Source of the DNA: an uncultured Ruminococcus sp.
GTDB taxonomy: Bacteria; Bacillota; Clostridia; Oscillospirales; Acutalibacteraceae
DNA: 7,597 bases
NCBI GenBank assembly: GCA_902773165.1
Contig: CACYDO010000360.1
Span: 1 to 7,597 of the forward strand
Direction: 5' to 3'
Part shown: in pieces, positions 1 to 5,104 of the stretch
Numbering within the stretch: position 1 is the first letter of the stretch
How the letters are laid out: the number at the start of each line of letters is the position of its first letter
Program-made: the position numbers and the translations under genes
Notes under the pieces: model-generated
Database searches by the model: none
The model's input: only the letters and a program-made list of their open reading frames with translations
Told to the model about the DNA's origin: nothing

Positions 1-201
1 CTGCTGCATCGGCTGCTGCGTATTCATCGGCTGATTGAAGCCCTGCTGCATCGGCTGCTGTGTGTTCATCGGCTGATTGAAGCTCTGCTGCATCGGCTGC
101 TGCGTGTTCATCGGCTGATTGAAGCTCTGCTGCATCGGCTGCTGCGTGTTCATCGGCTGATTAAAGCCCTGCTGCACAGGCTGCTGCGTGTTCATCGGCT
201 G
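1..201. repeat. 42-bp in-frame tandem repeat, four full copies plus a partial fifth
   Basis: The unit starts CTGCTGCATCGGCTGCTG on the plus strand. Full copies lie at 1-42, 43-84, 85-126 and 127-168, with a diverged partial copy at 169-201. Copies 2 and 3 differ at one base, and copies 1 and 4 differ from them at a few positions. 42 is a multiple of three, so on the minus strand each copy encodes 14 residues ([G/S]FNQPMNTQQPMQQ) and copy-number change keeps the frame. The array continues to the left edge, so the total copy number is unknown. Confidence 0.95.
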
Positions 202-315
202 CTGCGAAGGAGCTGCGTTATTAGTCGGCAGACCGCCCTGCGAGGCTGTACCGTTGAGTGACAGAAGGCTGTCCGCCGAAAGCGCGCCCGATGTCTTCAT
301 TGGTATGTTGAACAT
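1..315 (-). CDS. N-terminal part of an unrecognised Q/P/M/N-rich repeat protein (runs off the left edge)
   Basis: An open frame reads leftwards from ATG 315-313 to the window edge without a stop, giving 105 residues. Residues 1-35 (MFNIPMKTSGALSADSLLSL, then a G/S/N-rich stretch) are not repetitive and match no family I recognise. From about residue 38 the protein is made of Q-P-M-N-T-Q-Q-P-M-Q-Q units: four exact-length 14-residue copies (residues 50-105) after a shorter variant copy. There is no signal peptide or membrane segment in the visible part, so a cytoplasmic location is more likely. A purine-rich Shine-Dalgarno (AAGGAAGG) lies about 10 bases before the ATG. A second in-frame ATG (codon 6) is less well placed. 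A promoter is visible at 458-486, leaving a leader of roughly 135 bases. Low-complexity Gln/Pro linkers of this kind often connect folded domains, so the functional domain is probably beyond the edge. The frame is certain; the function is unknown. Confidence 0.8.
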   Translation of the reverse strand, partial: MFNIPMKTSGALSADSLLSLNGTASQGGLPTNNAAPSQQPMNTQQPVQQGFNQPMNTQQPMQQSFNQPMNTQQPMQQSFNQPMNTQQPMQQGFNQPMNTQQPMQQ

Positions 316-457
316 TGTAGATTTACCTTCCTTTCCTTGCGAAAGCGCGTGCTCTCGGCAATTGAAATGATTCCGAAACGGAAATTGATGTTCAGGCTCA
401 CTGCTTTATCAGATCACCACAAAAGATTACTGCAAAACAATGATCCTACTCAAAAAT

Positions 458-486
458 ATAATATCATATTTAAGCCATCTTGTCAA
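458..486 (-). promoter_or_regulatory. Sigma-A promoter for the repeat-protein gene
   Basis: On the minus strand a perfect TTGACA (486-481) is followed by a 17-base spacer and TATTAT (463-458), with a TG one base before the -10 (extended -10). The expected transcription start is near 451, which gives a leader of about 135 bases before ATG 315. The leader contains a small hairpin (TTCCG/CGGAA near 371-383) but no riboswitch class I recognise. Confidence 0.75.
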
Positions 487-659
487 AGGAATTTTGATAA
501 ATTTAAATATAATTTTGATTAATCGGTGTTTTTTTATAATTGAATTGACATTTGCAGTAAAAGGCATTTGGGATATGGTATTGAGGTGGGAGGTTAGTAT
601 AAACTGTATCTATATAATACGAACTCTGATTCAAGCAATTATTTATGTCATTTACCATA

Positions 660-702
660 ATAAAAATCGCCGCCCGGAATAATCCAAGCGACGGCTTTAT
701 TT
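660..702 (-). terminator. Probable rho-independent terminator downstream of pgsA
   Basis: On the minus strand, AAAGCCGTCGC pairs imperfectly (one C-A mismatch and two G-U pairs) with GCGGCGATTTTT across a 14-base loop, and five T residues (666-662) follow, interrupted by one A. It lies about 140 bases beyond the pgsA stop. The flanking A- and T-runs would also allow weak termination from the plus strand, but no plus-strand gene precedes it. Confidence 0.6.
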
Positions 703-829
703 GTGTATTTTCTTAATGATGCTGTGATAAATATTGCTTACATAACAATAATTATCGGGATCGGAACTGCTTAAACTCTAAAACGCGGAAACCAACTTTC
801 CCCCACAGTAAAACTCAGGCGGAACTGTC

Positions 830-846
830 AGCGGCGACACGCCGCT
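830..846. repeat. Perfect 7-bp GC-rich hairpin overlapping the pgsA stop
   Basis: AGCGGCG and CGCCGCT flank a 3-base loop, and the right arm covers two bases of the TAG stop of pgsA (847-845). No T-run follows on the minus strand, so it is not a classical terminator. It could be an mRNA 3'-end stabiliser or one end of a small repeat element. Confidence 0.6.
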
Positions 847-1429
847 ATTTGGCGTTTTTGATAAATTGAAAATTATCCTTAATGTAAATTATTCCCGAAA
901 TGACCGTGAGTACTGCGGATATCCACAGAAGCACACTGTCTATGATCGAAAAGACGGGTGTATCAGCGGAAATATTAATGATACCCATTCCGATCAGTTC
1001 AACTATATATCCGTTTATAAGCACAACGATAACCGCGATCATCTGACTGACAGTTTTCGCCTTGCCCCACATATTTGCAGCAACGACCTTGCCGTTTTCT
1101 GCGGCGACAAGACGTATCGAGGTGACGGTAAATTCTCTGAATAGCACAAGGATTATAAACGCCGCGCCGATTATATCAAGCTCAATGAAGCAGGCAAATG
1201 CCGAGATCACGAGAATCTTATCTGCAAGCGGATCGGCAAATTTACCGAAATCGGTCACCATATTATACTTGCGCGCGATCTTGCCGTCAAGCATATCTGT
1301 GATCGACGCCACAGCGAAAATAATAAGCGCGATCAGAAAATGATGCGGTATAGAATCAATAAGAAGAAACGCTGCAAAAAACGGAACAAGAATGATCCGC
1401 ATGAGCGTTAATTTGTTAGGTAAATTCAA
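845..1429 (-). CDS. pgsA: CDP-diacylglycerol--glycerol-3-phosphate 3-phosphatidyltransferase (PgsA)
   Basis: This integral membrane enzyme transfers a phosphatidyl group from CDP-diacylglycerol to glycerol-3-phosphate, giving phosphatidylglycerol phosphate, the committed step to phosphatidylglycerol and cardiolipin. The full CDP-alcohol phosphatidyltransferase motif D-x2-D-G-x2-A-R-x8-G-x3-D-x3-D is present as DMLDGKIAR, then GKFADPLAD (D45, D48, G49, A52, R53, G62, D66, D70 from the start used here). The PgsA-typical REFTVTSIRLVAAENGK and GKAKT segments follow, with several hydrophobic helices. I place the start at TTG 1429, giving 194 residues: it follows AAAGGGGAG by 8 bases and yields the family's usual N-terminus, LNLPNKLTLMR. 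The frame stays open to a TTG at 1477, but that one has no Shine-Dalgarno and would add 16 atypical residues. The gene follows trpS in the same direction after about 117 bases and has its own consensus promoter there. Confidence 0.95.
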   Translation of the reverse strand: MNLPNKLTLMRIILVPFFAAFLLIDSIPHHFLIALIIFAVASITDMLDGKIARKYNMVTDFGKFADPLADKILVISAFACFIELDIIGAAFIILVLFREFTVTSIRLVAAENGKVVAANMWGKAKTVSQMIAVIVVLINGYIVELIGMGIINISADTPVFSIIDSVLLWISAVLTVISGIIYIKDNFQFIKNAK

Positions 1430-1437
1430 AAATCGCT

Positions 1438-1446
1438 CTCCCCTTT
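1438..1446 (-). promoter_or_regulatory. Ribosome binding site that fixes the pgsA TTG start
   Basis: AAAGGGGAG (1446-1438, minus strand) stands 8 bases before TTG 1429-1427. It lies inside the longer possible frame from 1477, which argues that the long form is not the real start. Confidence 0.75.
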
Positions 1447-1489
1447 CATTATCAATATCGTTAACCGAAAAATCCAAAGCTGTCAGTTT

Positions 1490-1518
1490 TTTATATAAGT
1501 GTCAGAAAAACTTGTCAA
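1490..1518 (-). promoter_or_regulatory. Sigma-A promoter of pgsA
   Basis: On the minus strand a perfect -35 TTGACA (1518-1513), a 17-base spacer and a -10 TATAAA (1495-1490) are present. Transcription would start near 1483, leaving a leader of about 54 bases before TTG 1429. It lies entirely between trpS and pgsA, so pgsA can be expressed independently of the upstream pair. Confidence 0.75.
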
Positions 1519-1546
1519 TTACGATATTGCTTTTTTTCGGCAGCGA

Positions 1547-2557
1547 TCATTTCAGCACAAAGCCTACTTTTTTCATCGCCTTATCTAATGTTCTCTGAGA
1601 GAATTTCTGTGCAATTTCAGCCGATTTGGAGTAGCATTCCTTCATAAATGCTTTGTCGGCGATATATTTCTCGTAGCGTTCTCTTACGGGGCGCAGCTCC
1701 TCGATAACTGCTTCACCCACGGCTGTTTTGAAATCGCCGTAACCCTTGCCCTCGAATTCAGCCTCGATCTGCTCAAAGCTTTTACCGGTAATTGTCGAAT
1801 AGATACTCATAAGATTGTTTATGCCGTCTTTGCCCTCGGCATAAGCAACACGAGCTTCGCTGTCGGTAACGGCTCTCTTGAATTTCTTCATAATAACGTC
1901 AGGGTTATCCATAAGAGTTACAAAGCCGTTGGCGTTTTCATCGGACTTGCTCATTTTCTTCGTGGGATCTTGCAGGCTCATAACGCGCGCGCCGTTCTTC
2001 GGGATATATGGCTCAGGCACCTTGAACACATTTCCGTAAAGACCGTTAAAGCGCTCAGCGATATTTCTTGAAAGCTCCAGATGCTGCTTCTGATCTGCGC
2101 CAACGGGAACCATATCAGCCTGATAGAGCAGAATATCAGCCGCCATGAGCGTAGGGTAAGTAAACAATCCTGCATTGACGTTATCGGCGTGCTTTGCGGA
2201 TTTATCCTTAAACTGCGTCATACGCGAAAGCTCGCCGAACTGCGTGTAGCAGTTAAGCAGCCATGCAAGCTGAGCGTGAGTTGTAACGTGGCTCTGAATA
2301 AAGAAAAGACTCTTCTCCGGGTCGATGCCGCACGCAAGGATAGAAGCGTATGCGTCTGCTACATTTTTTCGGAACGCTGCCGGATCCTGACGAACCGTGA
2401 TCGTGTGAAGGTCGGCAAGAGCGAAAATGCAGTTGAATTCCTCTTGCATAGCAGCCCAATTCTTGATAGCGCCGAGATAATTACCGAGCGTGATAGTACC
2501 CGAGGGCTGGATCGCGCTGAATACTATTTTCTTCTTTTCTGTTTTTTCCTGTTCCAT
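1547..2557 (-). CDS. trpS: Tryptophan--tRNA ligase (TrpS)
   Basis: This cytoplasmic class Ic aminoacyl-tRNA synthetase activates tryptophan with ATP and charges tRNA-Trp. The 336-residue length fits the bacterial family. The N-terminal nucleotide-binding signature appears as PSGTITLGNYLGA (residues 18-30), with TLGN in the place of HIGH, as is usual in TrpS. DLHT (49-52), the LFTYPTLMAADILLYQADMV block (131-150), GADQKQHLEL (153-162) and KMSKS (201-205) follow. The C-terminal helical part (about 215-336) would carry the anticodon-binding region. ATG 2557 follows AAAGGAG by 11 bases. That ribosome binding site lies in the last codons of the preceding aminotransferase, whose stop is only 5 bases upstream, so the two are probably co-transcribed and translationally coupled. 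No T-box leader precedes the pair. All signature motifs are intact. Confidence 0.98.
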   Translation of the reverse strand: MEQEKTEKKKIVFSAIQPSGTITLGNYLGAIKNWAAMQEEFNCIFALADLHTITVRQDPAAFRKNVADAYASILACGIDPEKSLFFIQSHVTTHAQLAWLLNCYTQFGELSRMTQFKDKSAKHADNVNAGLFTYPTLMAADILLYQADMVPVGADQKQHLELSRNIAERFNGLYGNVFKVPEPYIPKNGARVMSLQDPTKKMSKSDENANGFVTLMDNPDVIMKKFKRAVTDSEARVAYAEGKDGINNLMSIYSTITGKSFEQIEAEFEGKGYGDFKTAVGEAVIEELRPVRERYEKYIADKAFMKECYSKSAEIAQKFSQRTLDKAMKKVGFVLK

Positions 2558-2562
2558 TATAT

Positions 2563-3747
2563 TTAAAGCTCCTTTGCCATTTTGCCCAAAATCTCTATGC
2601 CCTTTTTGAGCTGTTCATTCGTGGGGGTAGAGTAATTTATGCGGAAGGAATTTGTTTTATCCTCCGGGTTTGCCATAAATGCCGTTCCGGGAACGACGCA
2701 CACCTTGTTTTTCACTGCGTCAAGGCAGAATTTCGGCATATCTACGTGTTCGGGGAGATCGCACCAGAGGAACAGACCTCCGTCTATCTTCTGATATGTG
2801 ATATTCGGCGCAAGATTTTCGTCCATCAGCTGCATTGTATACGCAGCTTTTTTTCTGTATACATCTCTGAGCATAGAAAGATGTGCGTCAAAATCATATT
2901 TCGTCAGAAATTCGAAGCAGACCATCTGTGACCAGATATTCGTGTGAACGTCCTGCCCCTGCTTGCAAACTACCATTTTCTGAATGATCTCCTTCGGCGC
3001 GATCGTAAAACCAACGCGCATGCCGGGGGAGATCACCTTGGAAAAGCTTCCCGAATAGATCACAAGACCGTCCTCGTCAAAGCTCTTGATACACGGCAAA
3101 AATTCTCCCGAAAAACGGAGATCGCCGTAGGGGTTATCCTCGATAATAAGAACGCCGTATTTTTTCGCAAGCTCATAAACAGCGCGGCGCTTCTCCATAC
3201 TCATAGTAACGCCGGACGGATTCTGAAAATTAGGTATCGTATAAATAAACTTTGCGCGTTTTTCCTTTTTAAGAGCTTCTTCGAGCGCAGAAATATTAAT
3301 TCCGTCATTTTCTATCGGAACGCCGACAAGCCTTGCATTATATGAGCGGAACGTATTGAGTGAGCCTATAAAAGACGGATTTTCACAAATAACGACGTCG
3401 CCCTCGTTGAGTATAGCCTTTGAAGCAAGATCCATGATCTGCTGCGCGCCCGATGTGATGAGGATATCGTCGTCTTCGCTGCCTACGTTATGCTTTTCCT
3501 TCATATAGCCGGTGAGGAACTGTCTGAGAGGAAGGTAGCCCTCTGTCACGCTGTACTGCAAAGCGGCAATAGGGTCTTCGCGCAAAAGGCGTTCGGATAT
3601 CTCGGCGATAGCCTTAGTCGGAAACGCTTCGGGGGATGGATTTCCGGCTGAAAGAGATACGACTGTCGGGTCTGCGGCATATTTGAATATTTCTCTGATA
3701 GCAGACGGTTTCAGAGATTGAACTCTGTCAGAGAATGTATATTGCAT
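2563..3747 (-). CDS. PLP-dependent class I/II aminotransferase (2-aminoadipate/MocR-type fold)
   Basis: This is a cytoplasmic pyridoxal-phosphate aminotransferase of fold type I, closest in pattern to the LysN/2-aminoadipate transaminase and MocR-catalytic-domain group. Counting from ATG 3747 (394 residues), the features are SAGNPSPEAFP near 36-46, TSGAQQIMDLA (the PLP phosphate-side loop) near 98, NPSG near 176-179, EDNPYGDLRF near 203 with the cofactor-binding Asp and Tyr, and the Schiff-base lysine in YSGSFSKVISPGMRVGF (K237). The substrate-carboxylate arginine is in FRINYS (R369). There is no N-terminal GntR DNA-binding domain, so it is a stand-alone enzyme. ATG 3747 is preferred over TTG 3756, because AGGGAG (3762-3757) touches that TTG but stands 9 bases from the ATG. 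It shares a transcript with trpS. The substrate cannot be read from sequence; a broad amino-acid transaminase is plausible. Confidence 0.93.
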   Translation of the reverse strand: MQYTFSDRVQSLKPSAIREIFKYAADPTVVSLSAGNPSPEAFPTKAIAEISERLLREDPIAALQYSVTEGYLPLRQFLTGYMKEKHNVGSEDDDILITSGAQQIMDLASKAILNEGDVVICENPSFIGSLNTFRSYNARLVGVPIENDGINISALEEALKKEKRAKFIYTIPNFQNPSGVTMSMEKRRAVYELAKKYGVLIIEDNPYGDLRFSGEFLPCIKSFDEDGLVIYSGSFSKVISPGMRVGFTIAPKEIIQKMVVCKQGQDVHTNIWSQMVCFEFLTKYDFDAHLSMLRDVYRKKAAYTMQLMDENLAPNITYQKIDGGLFLWCDLPEHVDMPKFCLDAVKNKVCVVPGTAFMANPEDKTNSFRINYSTPTNEQLKKGIEILGKMAKEL

Positions 3748-3773
3748 ATTTTTCAACTCCCTGTTATTAATAT

Positions 3774-3828
3774 GAACACTGCTGCATTTTCTTTATCAAA
3801 ATGTATTCATGCAGCGGTTTAGCAGTTC
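3774..3828 (-). promoter_or_regulatory. Structured 5' leader of the aminotransferase-trpS unit
   Basis: The minus-strand leader contains GCTGCAT (3815-3809) and ATGCAGC (3787-3781) as a perfect 7-bp inverted repeat, with GAAC/GTTC outside it. The overlapping CATTTT/AAAATG pair would form a mutually exclusive inner hairpin. It sits between the predicted transcription start (about 3834) and the ribosome binding site. There is no T-run after it, so attenuation by a simple terminator is not supported, and no T-box consensus is visible. Confidence 0.4.
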
Positions 3829-3840
3829 AAAGACATAATG

Positions 3841-3869
3841 ATTTTACCATAATTCGGGTAATTATTCAA
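3841..3869 (-). promoter_or_regulatory. Sigma-A promoter of the aminotransferase-trpS unit
   Basis: On the minus strand TTGAAT (3869-3864), a 17-base spacer and TAAAAT (3846-3841) are present, with TG three bases before the -10. It lies just beyond the phosphoesterase stop codon (3887). The predicted start near 3834 leaves a leader of about 87 bases. Confidence 0.65.
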
Positions 3870-3886
3870 CCTCGAATGAAAAGATT

Positions 3887-4390
3887 TTACGAAAATATAG
3901 CTGTATTCATAAGGACCTGACCGTTCTGAATGTCGATCAGACCGTAGCTGCACTCGAATCTGCGCAGCGACCCGGGATTCATTATCCACAGTCCGCGGTC
4001 CTGTTCGCCGTCGCTTTCGTAATAATTATAAGCTTCATGCTCGATATTTGCAACGTGAGTATGTCCGTAAAGAACGATATCCGCTTTTTCTTCCTTAGCG
4101 CGGTGTTTCAGATTACCAAGACCGTACTTGACGTTTTCAATGTGACCGTGAGTTATATAAAATTTCTTGCCCTCTATTGTTCTCAATTCAAGATTCGGCA
4201 GCGGACAGCTCCAGTCGCAGTTTCCTTTGACGCCAATAAACATCTTTTCGGGATAATTTCTTTTAACTTCTTCAAAATCGGAATGACCGTCACCGCAGAA
4301 AATGACTATCTCGGCTTTGGGCTTGCTGCGGACGAGCCTGTCAAACGTGACGTAATCGCCGTGAGTATCTGAAACAACAAGTATCTGCAT
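3887..4390 (-). CDS. YfcE/MJ0936-type metallophosphoesterase
   Basis: This is a small cytoplasmic calcineurin-like phosphoesterase of the YfcE/YsnB/MJ0936 family, which hydrolyses phosphodiesters in vitro; physiological substrates are generally unknown. The 167 residues carry the whole dinuclear metal-site set: D8-x-H10 (VSDTHGD), G33-D34 (FCGDGHSD), G56-N-C-D59 (the GN[H/C]D motif), H81 (THGH) and G109-H-T-H112, then NPGS at 138-141. ATG 4390 is chosen because AAGGAG stands 8 bases upstream. The frame is open to a TTG at 4411, but that would put the Shine-Dalgarno inside the coding region. In many Firmicutes this gene follows rph/xanthosine-triphosphatase genes. Here it is divergent from mazF and has its own promoter candidate. 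No terminator is obvious between its stop and the aminotransferase promoter, so some read-through is possible. Confidence 0.93.
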   Translation of the reverse strand: MQILVVSDTHGDYVTFDRLVRSKPKAEIVIFCGDGHSDFEEVKRNYPEKMFIGVKGNCDWSCPLPNLELRTIEGKKFYITHGHIENVKYGLGNLKHRAKEEKADIVLYGHTHVANIEHEAYNYYESDGEQDRGLWIMNPGSLRRFECSYGLIDIQNGQVLMNTAIFS

Positions 4391-4428
4391 GATATTAGCT
4401 CCTTTTCGCACAAGAATTTCTTATTATT

Positions 4429-4457
4429 ATTTTACTCTCTTATAAACCATTTGTCTA
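4429..4457 (-). promoter_or_regulatory. Promoter candidate for the metallophosphoesterase
   Basis: On the minus strand TAGACA (4457-4452), a 17-base spacer and TAAAAT (4434-4429) give a predicted start near 4422, about 32 bases before ATG 4390. An alternative pairing (TTTACA 4466-4461 with TATAAG) overlaps it, so the exact promoter is uncertain. Confidence 0.5.
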
Positions 4458-4469
4458 TAATGTAAATAC

Positions 4470-4475
4470 TATAAT
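4470..4475 (+). promoter_or_regulatory. -10 element candidate for mazF
   Basis: A perfect TATAAT lies 115 bases before the mazF GTG. No good -35 is found 16-18 bases upstream, and another TATAAT occurs at 4456-4461. The true mazF promoter is therefore uncertain. The elements overlap the divergent phosphoesterase promoter. Confidence 0.35.
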
Positions 4476-4576
4476 AGAGGAATCTGCCTTAAAATTTTTC
4501 AAACAGCTGTATATATCTCTGAGAAACTGGCTAAAATAGAATTGGACGGCAGATCCGGGACAAAAAATTCTGATTC

Positions 4577-4580
4577 GGAG
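4577..4580 (+). promoter_or_regulatory. Ribosome binding site that fixes the mazF GTG start
   Basis: GGAG touches ATG 4581 directly but stands 9 bases before GTG 4590, so GTG 4590 is the functional start. This also reproduces the N-terminus and length of Bacillus NdoA. Confidence 0.65.
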
Positions 4581-4589
4581 ATGAAAGAT

Positions 4590-4937
4590 GTGAATGTCAG
4601 AAGAGGAGAAATTTATTACGCAGATCTCAGCCCCGTTGTAGGCTCGGAACAAGGCGGCGTTCGCCCTGTGCTGATCGTACAGAACGACGTGGGCAACAAA
4701 TACAGCCCGACAGTAATTGCCGCTGCGATAACGAGCCGCCGCGACAAGGCTAATTTACCTACGCACATAAGGGTAGACGCTGTTTCGGGCGGACTTTCAA
4801 AAGACAGCGTCGTGCTGCTGGAGCAGATACGCACCATCGACAAAAGACGTCTTCGCGAACGCATGGGCTGCCTGGACACAGGCTCAATGGGTAAGATTGA
4901 CGAAGCGATCTCGATCAGCTTCGGTCTGCGTGGGTAA
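4590..4937 (+). CDS. mazF: MazF/EndoA (PemK-type) endoribonuclease toxin
   Basis: This is a sequence-specific mRNA interferase of the MazF/PemK fold, which cleaves single-stranded RNA as a dimer in the cytoplasm. From GTG 4590 the protein has 115 residues, against 116 for Bacillus NdoA as I recall it, and it matches almost throughout: RRGEIYYADLSPVVGSEQGG, then RPVLIVQND, SVVLLEQIRTIDK and the C-terminal KIDEAISIS. The catalytic pair R25 and T48 of the Bacillus enzyme is present at the same positions, as is the S-E-Q-G-G loop. Upstream in-frame starts at ATG 4581 and TTG 4542 are less well placed for the ribosome. In Bacillus an antitoxin gene directly precedes ndoA. Here the 200 bases between the divergent phosphoesterase and mazF hold no antitoxin frame, and none follows within the window. 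The sequence is intact, so activity is expected and some control must act from elsewhere. Confidence 0.95.
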   Translation: MNVRRGEIYYADLSPVVGSEQGGVRPVLIVQNDVGNKYSPTVIAAAITSRRDKANLPTHIRVDAVSGGLSKDSVVLLEQIRTIDKRRLRERMGCLDTGSMGKIDEAISISFGLRG

Positions 4938-5023
4938 ATATTCGTTATACACATAAAACTCCGCACATACCTGTGAAATATCACAAAAAAATGCTGCAAT
5001 AAATATTTTTTCAAGTGAATCCG

Positions 5024-5052
5024 TTGACACAAGATAAAAAACAGAGTAAAAT
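5024..5052 (+). promoter_or_regulatory. Sigma-A promoter of the dockerin gene
   Basis: A perfect TTGACA (5024-5029), a 17-base spacer and TAAAAT (5047-5052) are present, with a predicted start near 5059 and a leader of about 46 bases. An A-rich tract lies in the spacer and T/A-rich sequence upstream. The gene is therefore not dependent on mazF transcription. Confidence 0.75.
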
Positions 5053-5104
5053 ATAGGTATATGTTTTTTATTTGCACAAAGTAATTGTGAAAGAGGGTTC
5101 AGCT

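Larger units (their letters stand above)
316..844. other. Intergenic stretch without a convincing gene
   Basis: About 530 bases separate the start of the repeat-protein gene from the pgsA stop. The part from 420 to 660 is strongly AT-rich and holds the minus-strand promoter at 458-486. A terminator-like hairpin lies at 660-702 and a GC-rich hairpin at 830-846. One open frame on the plus strand (440-682) has no Shine-Dalgarno, runs through the opposing promoter and ends inside the hairpin, so it was not called. I see nothing recognisable in 703-829. Confidence 0.7.

Noticed and set aside
1..201. CRISPR array
   Set aside because: The 42-bp units are contiguous, without spacers, and keep an open reading frame on the minus strand; they are coding tandem repeats.
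440..682. Plus-strand open frame of 80 codons in the AT-rich intergenic region
   Set aside because: No Shine-Dalgarno, low-complexity Ile-rich composition, it overlaps a near-perfect promoter on the other strand and ends inside a terminator-like hairpin.
769..804. Short minus-strand frame starting GTG in the pgsA-downstream region (about 11 codons)
   Set aside because: No ribosome binding site and too short to separate from chance.
3748..3840. T-box riboswitch before the aminotransferase-trpS unit
   Set aside because: Expected because trpS is often T-box controlled, but the leader is too short (about 87 bases), lacks the T-box consensus and has no terminator hairpin.
4461..4589. Upstream extension of the mazF frame as a fused antitoxin
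   Set aside because: The frame is open back to 4461, but the sequence does not resemble a MazE/ribbon-helix-helix protein, and the only in-frame starts before GTG 4590 (TTG 4542 and ATG 4581) lack a correctly spaced ribosome binding site.
4970..4987. TGTGA/TCACA inverted repeat followed by A-run after mazF as a terminator
   Set aside because: The stem is only 5 bp and the homopolymer is A on the plus strand, so it would not terminate mazF; on the minus strand there is no gene to terminate.
4616..5077. Minus-strand open frame opposite mazF (153 codons)
   Set aside because: It is largely antisense to a well-supported mazF and covers the dockerin promoter; the product has no recognisable pattern.
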